64,000 nt of DNA from Acidimicrobiaceae bacterium. GTDB lineage: Bacteria > Actinomycetota > Acidimicrobiia > Acidimicrobiales > UBA8190. A program made the translations under genes and the position numbers. Numbering within the stretch: the stretch's first letter is position 1; each line of letters begins with the position of its first letter. The notes under the pieces were generated by a model. The model did not search any database and was not told where the DNA came from. It saw only the letters and a list, made by a program, of their open reading frames with translations. Where the stretch lies: assembly GCA_003151475.1 (NCBI GenBank), contig PLXQ01000066.1, positions 62,933 through 126,932 on the forward strand, given 5' to 3'. This document shows positions 60,342 to 64,000 of this stretch, one piece after another.

Positions 60342-61076
60342 TCAGGGTTCGAAGCGGTACCCGACCCCGCGGACCGTGCGAACCCAACGCGGGTGATCGG
60401 GGTCCTTCTCGATCTTGCGGCGGATGCGCCGGACATGCTCGGTCACGGTGCCCGCGTCCTGCCAGGCGGAGGAGGAACCCCACACCTGGGCGAGAAGCTG
60501 CTCACGGGTGAAGACCTGCCGGGGAGAACTGGCCAGGAACGCCAGGAGGTCGAACTCCTTGGCCGTCGTCTCGACCAGCTCGTCGGACTGCTTGACCTCG
60601 CGAGCCATGATGTCGATGGTCAGATCCCCGAAGTCGAGGGTGGCGGTGGTGGCCGTCGGCCGCTGGCCCACCCGGCGCAGCACGGTACCCACACGGGCCG
60701 CCAGCTCGGCCGGGGAGAAGGGCTTCACCACGTAGTCGTCCGCTCCGAGCTTGAGGCCGAGCACCCGGTCCGACTCCCGCCCGCGGGCGGTGACCAAGAT
60801 GACGGGCACGTTGCTCGTCCGACGGATGGCGGCGAGAACGTCGAAGCCGTCTTCGGTCGTGAGCATGACGTCGAGGATGACCAGATCGGGAGGCCGACCG
60901 GACAACGCCGTCGTCGCCTCGGCTCCGGTGGACGCTTCCTCCACCTGGTAGCCCTCAGACTCGAGAAGCCGGACCAGCAGGCCGCGCACCTCAGGGTCGT
61001 CGTCGACCACCAGCAGACGTCCGCACGCCCGACCGGTGTTCCTGTGAGAGACGGGTGTCGTCGTTTCTGCTCTCAC
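60342..61076 (-). CDS. OmpR/PhoB-family response regulator
   Basis: A 244-residue regulator. Receiver residues 19-135: LLVVDDDPEVRGLLVRLLES, phospho-acceptor Asp69 (LVILDVML), LVTARG with the Thr switch, and KPF with Lys. The winged-helix DNA-binding domain ends RRIRRKIEKDPDHPRWVRTV RGVGYRFEP. GTG 61076 has GAGGGGGG upstream and gives the usual length; a longer frame to 61145 is less likely. No adjacent cognate kinase except the convergent hybrid kinase. Confidence 0.92.
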   Translation of the reverse strand: MRAETTTPVSHRNTGRACGRLLVVDDDPEVRGLLVRLLESEGYQVEEASTGAEATTALSGRPPDLVILDVMLTTEDGFDVLAAIRRTSNVPVILVTARGRESDRVLGLKLGADDYVVKPFSPAELAARVGTVLRRVGQRPTATTATLDFGDLTIDIMAREVKQSDELVETTAKEFDLLAFLASSPRQVFTREQLLAQVWGSSSAWQDAGTVTEHVRRIRRKIEKDPDHPRWVRTVRGVGYRFEP

Positions 61077-61324
61077 TACTGCCCCCCTCGTATCGTCACT
61101 CCAACTAGTGCCACGGCCACCGACCGTAGTGGTGTTGACCAACATTTGTGAAGGGGGTTCGGTCAGAAACCAAAAATTAGCTTATGGAGCGTGTCTTTCG
61201 CTGCCTGTATACGCCTCGGCGACCAGGATTGTTGGGTTTACGTTGATCTGCCGTAGCGCTGCCTGTGGCTTCGGCGTTGCACACTCCCTCTGTGGGGGAT
61301 CTTGGGGTGGATTGGGTGGGGGGG

Positions 61325-61810
61325 ATGCAACGCGTCTCGGGGGACGACTCGTCGACCCTGTCTGACGCTCCGGATGAGCGCGGGGGCACCGCCCGGATCC
61401 TGGTCGTCGGTACCGACGACTGGGCCATCGAGCAGTCGGCGGCCGCGCTCGCAGAGGCTGGTTTCGGCGTTCTGCGCTGTCATGAGCCAGGCGAGCCGGA
61501 CTTCCCGTGCAACGCCCTTATCGAGGGTCGTACGTGCCCACTCGATGTTGGTTTCGACGTCGTGGCCACTGTCCGGGCCCGTCCTCTCGACTTGATGGCC
61601 CCCGGGGAACTAGGCGTGGTCTGTGCCCTTCGACATGGCATTCCGCTTGTGGCGGCCGGCGTAGCCCCCGAGCGGCCGTTCGGGCCATGGGCGGCGATCA
61701 CCGTGGAGCAGGGCGGCGAATTGGTGAACGCGTGTGAGAAAGTGGCAGGAGAAGTTCTTGCCGAATTCGCCGGTGGACCGTCTCGTCGGTTGCCCACAGG
61801 AGGCCTTTGA
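61325..61810 (+). CDS. Unknown protein coupled to pilT
   Basis: A 161-residue protein from ATG 61325 (GTG 61265 possible). GTARILVVGTDDWAIEQSAA then LAEAGFGVLRCHEPGEPD starts like a receiver or Rossmann fold, but the acidic pocket and phospho-Asp are not clear; Cys in FPCNALIEGRTCPLD might bind metal or form a disulfide. Its TGA overlaps the pilT ATG (TGATG), so the two are translationally coupled. No family recognised. Confidence 0.6.
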   Translation: MQRVSGDDSSTLSDAPDERGGTARILVVGTDDWAIEQSAAALAEAGFGVLRCHEPGEPDFPCNALIEGRTCPLDVGFDVVATVRARPLDLMAPGELGVVCALRHGIPLVAAGVAPERPFGPWAAITVEQGGELVNACEKVAGEVLAEFAGGPSRRLPTGGL

Positions 61811-62976
61811 TGCCATCGGAAGCTGCCGTCAGGGTGATCGATGACATCGAGCCGTGGTTGGAGGAGCTCTGGGCCACCAACGGCACGGACCTGCTCATCA
61901 CCGCCGGGGCACCGCCACTGGTGCGGATCGACGGCCAGATCCAGCCCGTCAAAGGTGAGGAGCCGCTGACAGCAGCACGGGCCGAGCGCATCGTGATGGC
62001 CGTCATGGGCGACGACCTCGTGGTGAAGTTCCGCGAGGAACGCGAGATCGATTTCGCCTTCAGCTGGCGGAATCAGGCCCGCTTGCGGTGCAATGCCTTC
62101 CACCAGCGCGATACGTGCGCCATGGCCCTTCGAGTGATTCCTTACGAGATTCCTGGATTCGACGAGCTCGGTATTCCTCCCGCAGTCGAGCGCCTGGTCA
62201 ATCTGCCCATGGGTCTCGTGATCGTCACCGGGCCGACGGGGTCGGGAAAATCGACGACCCTGGCGGCGATGCTCGACTACATCAATCGTCGGCGTGCTTG
62301 TCACATCGTGACGATCGAAGACCCGATTGAGTATGTCCATGGAAACCATCGCTCGGCCGTGAGTCAGCGCGAAGTGGGAAATGATACCGAGTCCTTCCCC
62401 CGGGCTCTGCGCTCGGCCTTGCGCGAGGACCCAGACGTCCTTCTGGTGGGCGAGATGCGCGATCTCGAGAGCATTGCAACAACATTGACCATCGCCGAGA
62501 CGGGTCACCTGGTCTTCGCGACGTTGCACACCAACGACAGCGCCCAGGCCATTGACCGCATTGTGGATATTTTCCCGTCTGACCGGCGCGACCAGATCCA
62601 GGTTCAGCTCTCCTCGACCCTCGAAGGCGTTATCTATCAGCGTCTCGTTCCGCGCATCGGTGGGGGACTTGTCGCTGCATACGAGGTCCTCTTTGCCACA
62701 CATGCGGTGCGAAATCTCGTTCGTGAGGGAAAGACCCGTCAGCTTCGCAATGTGATCTCCACGCATCAGACCGAGGGCATGCAAACACTCGAAATGGCTC
62801 TGACACACCTCGTGAGCGTCGGTCTGATCGACTATGAGACCGCTCTGAAGGTCAGTCTCTTCCCGAAAGAAGTCGGCAAACCACCGGCGGGGGTTGTGCG
62901 GCCTCCGGTGGACCCGCCGCGCATTCCGCCTCCCGGGTACGGCGGAACGACACCTCCTCGGGTGGCGTCCGTCTGA
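61810..62976 (+). CDS. pilT: PilT-family type IV pilus retraction ATPase
   Basis: A 388-residue secretion/retraction ATPase. Walker A GPTGSGKSTTLAAMLDYIN, Asp box TIEDPIEYVH, Walker B LVGEMRDLESI and His box GHLVFATLHTNDSAQAIDRI are all intact; HQTEGMQTLEMAL near the end is the PilT signature region. The last 30 residues are Pro-rich. It powers pilus retraction from the cytoplasmic side. No other pilus genes are visible, so it may be near a pilus cluster outside the window. Confidence 0.93.
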   Translation: MPSEAAVRVIDDIEPWLEELWATNGTDLLITAGAPPLVRIDGQIQPVKGEEPLTAARAERIVMAVMGDDLVVKFREEREIDFAFSWRNQARLRCNAFHQRDTCAMALRVIPYEIPGFDELGIPPAVERLVNLPMGLVIVTGPTGSGKSTTLAAMLDYINRRRACHIVTIEDPIEYVHGNHRSAVSQREVGNDTESFPRALRSALREDPDVLLVGEMRDLESIATTLTIAETGHLVFATLHTNDSAQAIDRIVDIFPSDRRDQIQVQLSSTLEGVIYQRLVPRIGGGLVAAYEVLFATHAVRNLVREGKTRQLRNVISTHQTEGMQTLEMALTHLVSVGLIDYETALKVSLFPKEVGKPPAGVVRPPVDPPRIPPPGYGGTTPPRVASV

Positions 62977-63034
62977 CCACGTCCCCCGTGGACGCGGGAC
63001 GATGACCCGTTTTCTCTGACTACCGTGACATCCA

Positions 63035-63757
63035 ATGTCAATGCACACTTCTCAGCGGGGGGCAAAGCTGCCCTACCGTCCTTTGGCCGGTGTCGTACCT
63101 TGCCCCGGCGGGTGGCTGGTGGCAGGAGCAAAGCTCCAAGGCATCACCCTTTCTCCCGAAGCACCCCAGGTTTTCCGCAACCTTCTCGACGTCGTGGACT
63201 ACAAGCCAGCCTTTCAGATTATTTCGTTGGGGGCGCCGATCGGCCTGCATGATGACCCTGAGCCCGGGGGGCGGCAGTGCGACCGCGATGCGCGGCGCCT
63301 CTTGGGCTGGCCACGCAACGGAGCGATCGTCTCGGCTCCGGCGCGTTCGGTGCTGCGGGCATTCGCCGAGGGGAAAGACGTCAGTCTGAGTGTTGTCGGC
63401 CGCCGATTGATCACTCGATTTGCCGAGATTGACGAAAATGTCCAGCCCTATTGGCAGCGGACGATTTTCGAGGTGCACCCCGAATTGAGCTTCTTCCAGC
63501 TCAATGAGGATCAGCCCCTGCGCTACTCGAAGCATCGCCGTGCGGGGGTGGAGGAGCGTACGGCGCTGCTGAAGGCACGCCTTCCGGGAGTCGAGAGAAT
63601 CCTCGACGAGAAGGTGTCAGGAGCCAAGGCTGCTCACCAGGTTGATGCCGCGGTTTGCCTGTGGACGGCTCGCAGAATCGCGGCTCGGGCGGTCAGCCGG
63701 CTGCCACTGGATCCTGAATGGGACAGTGCCGGACTGCGTATGGAGATCGTTCGCTAA
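63035..63757 (+). CDS. DUF429-family protein (predicted nuclease-like)
   Basis: A 240-residue protein. LSPEAPQVFRNLLDVVDYKP and FQIISLGAPIGLHDD give the first acidic strand region; RDARRLLGWPRNGAIVSAPA and TIFEVHPELSFFQLNEDQPL with the later KHRRAGVEERTALL match DUF429, a family with an RNase-H-like fold and unknown activity. ATG 63035 (or 63041). Confidence 0.75.
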   Translation: MSMHTSQRGAKLPYRPLAGVVPCPGGWLVAGAKLQGITLSPEAPQVFRNLLDVVDYKPAFQIISLGAPIGLHDDPEPGGRQCDRDARRLLGWPRNGAIVSAPARSVLRAFAEGKDVSLSVVGRRLITRFAEIDENVQPYWQRTIFEVHPELSFFQLNEDQPLRYSKHRRAGVEERTALLKARLPGVERILDEKVSGAKAAHQVDAAVCLWTARRIAARAVSRLPLDPEWDSAGLRMEIVR

Positions 63758-64000
63758 ATCCAGCGCGATCGCGGTCTCGGCCGATCCGAGCACATTTTCG
63801 CTGGTCCCATGTGAGCAGATCGCATGGTGAGTGAAGATCTCACCACGGTCAGCGTTAATTGGCGGTCTTCAGGAGGTCGGTGAAACGGCTCTGAAACGGC
63901 GGACGTTGACCTCCTAAAGGGGATCCGTTGCCGGGGAATTGCCACGTGTTGGTGAAGTTTTCCCTGGCCAAAGGCCCTATAACTTGTACACTAAGTGGCA
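63758..64000. other. Non-coding right edge with inverted and direct repeats
   Basis: No gene is supported in 243 bases. Seen: GGTGAG-N7-CTCACC (63826-63844), AGGAGGTC (63871) with its complement at 63908-63915, two TGAAACGGC copies 11 bases apart (63881 and 63892) between those arms, GGCC-AAA-GGCC (63966-63976) and TATAAC at 63978-63983. It may be a promoter region for a gene beyond the edge. Confidence 0.5.

Overview
The window is GC-rich and densely coded, and it looks actinobacterial. Evidence: the rimO-pgsA-cinA order followed by recA with a GAAC-N4-GTTC SOS box, a mycothiol-ligase (MshC) homologue, an MMPL transporter, sortase and cell-wall-sorting motifs, and GTG-rich starts. A leftover fragment of a GYxLVxxDGGVYxFGD repeat protein, a type common in Acidimicrobiia, and the gene mix lead me to infer an uncultured Acidimicrobiia-like organism. 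The class is inference, not proven.

Layout. 0-4.2 kb: phosphate-binding protein PstS behind an 11-bp-periodic Pho-box-like array, preceded by a sortase homologue that has lost its catalytic His and Cys and by a cupredoxin-like lipoprotein. 4.4-7.5 kb: ArsR regulator divergent from a CadI/ArsI dioxygenase-aquaporin-flavoprotein arsenic/cadmium cluster. 7.5-13 kb: two DUF202 membrane proteins, a TauE/SafE exporter, a cNMP-domain/thioredoxin-reductase-like fusion lacking CxxC, a VOC protein and a nitroreductase.

13.03-27.03 kb: a probable integrated element. A 37-bp exact copy of the 5' half of tRNA-Ser(GCU) lies at the left edge and the intact tRNA-Ser at the right edge. Paired 11-bp arm-like repeats lie just inside each end, and a truncated tyrosine-integrase gene abuts the tRNA. 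Cargo: a toxin-antitoxin-like pair, SnoaL-like proteins, a phosphotransferase, decayed yeiH/lysR genes, a methyltransferase, an MMPL transporter divergent from a CsoR-family regulator that has Cys-Cys but no His (CstR-like), and a sulfide/persulfide set: sqr, tusE/dsrC-like, dsrE2 and mshC-like on the minus strand, divergent from a CoA-disulfide reductase-rhodanese fusion.

27.1-38.5 kb: core genes (rimO, pgsA, cinA, thpR, recA), a broken GGDEF-EAL gene, a PLC-type phosphoesterase coupled to a macrodomain protein, a GntR regulator and a DUF3048 protein. 38.5-43.8 kb: an acetyltransferase, a non-coding region with four 12-bp-spaced DnaA-box-like 9-mers, an LPFTG surface protein, then a compact cassette of 4'-phosphopantetheinyl transferase, acyl carrier protein, amino acid:[carrier protein] ligase-like enzyme and a tandem alpha/beta-hydrolase. 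This is the best candidate here for an uncharacterised pathway. 43.8-56.6 kb: secreted proteins, an LAFTG surface protein, pirin, a peptidase S51 protein, a large beta-propeller/Ig-like exoprotein, peroxiredoxin, a ketosynthase, a PAS-GGDEF-EAL protein and a sortase with intact His/Cys/Arg. 56.7-64 kb: a hybrid histidine kinase convergent with an OmpR-type regulator, an unknown protein coupled to PilT, and a DUF429 protein.
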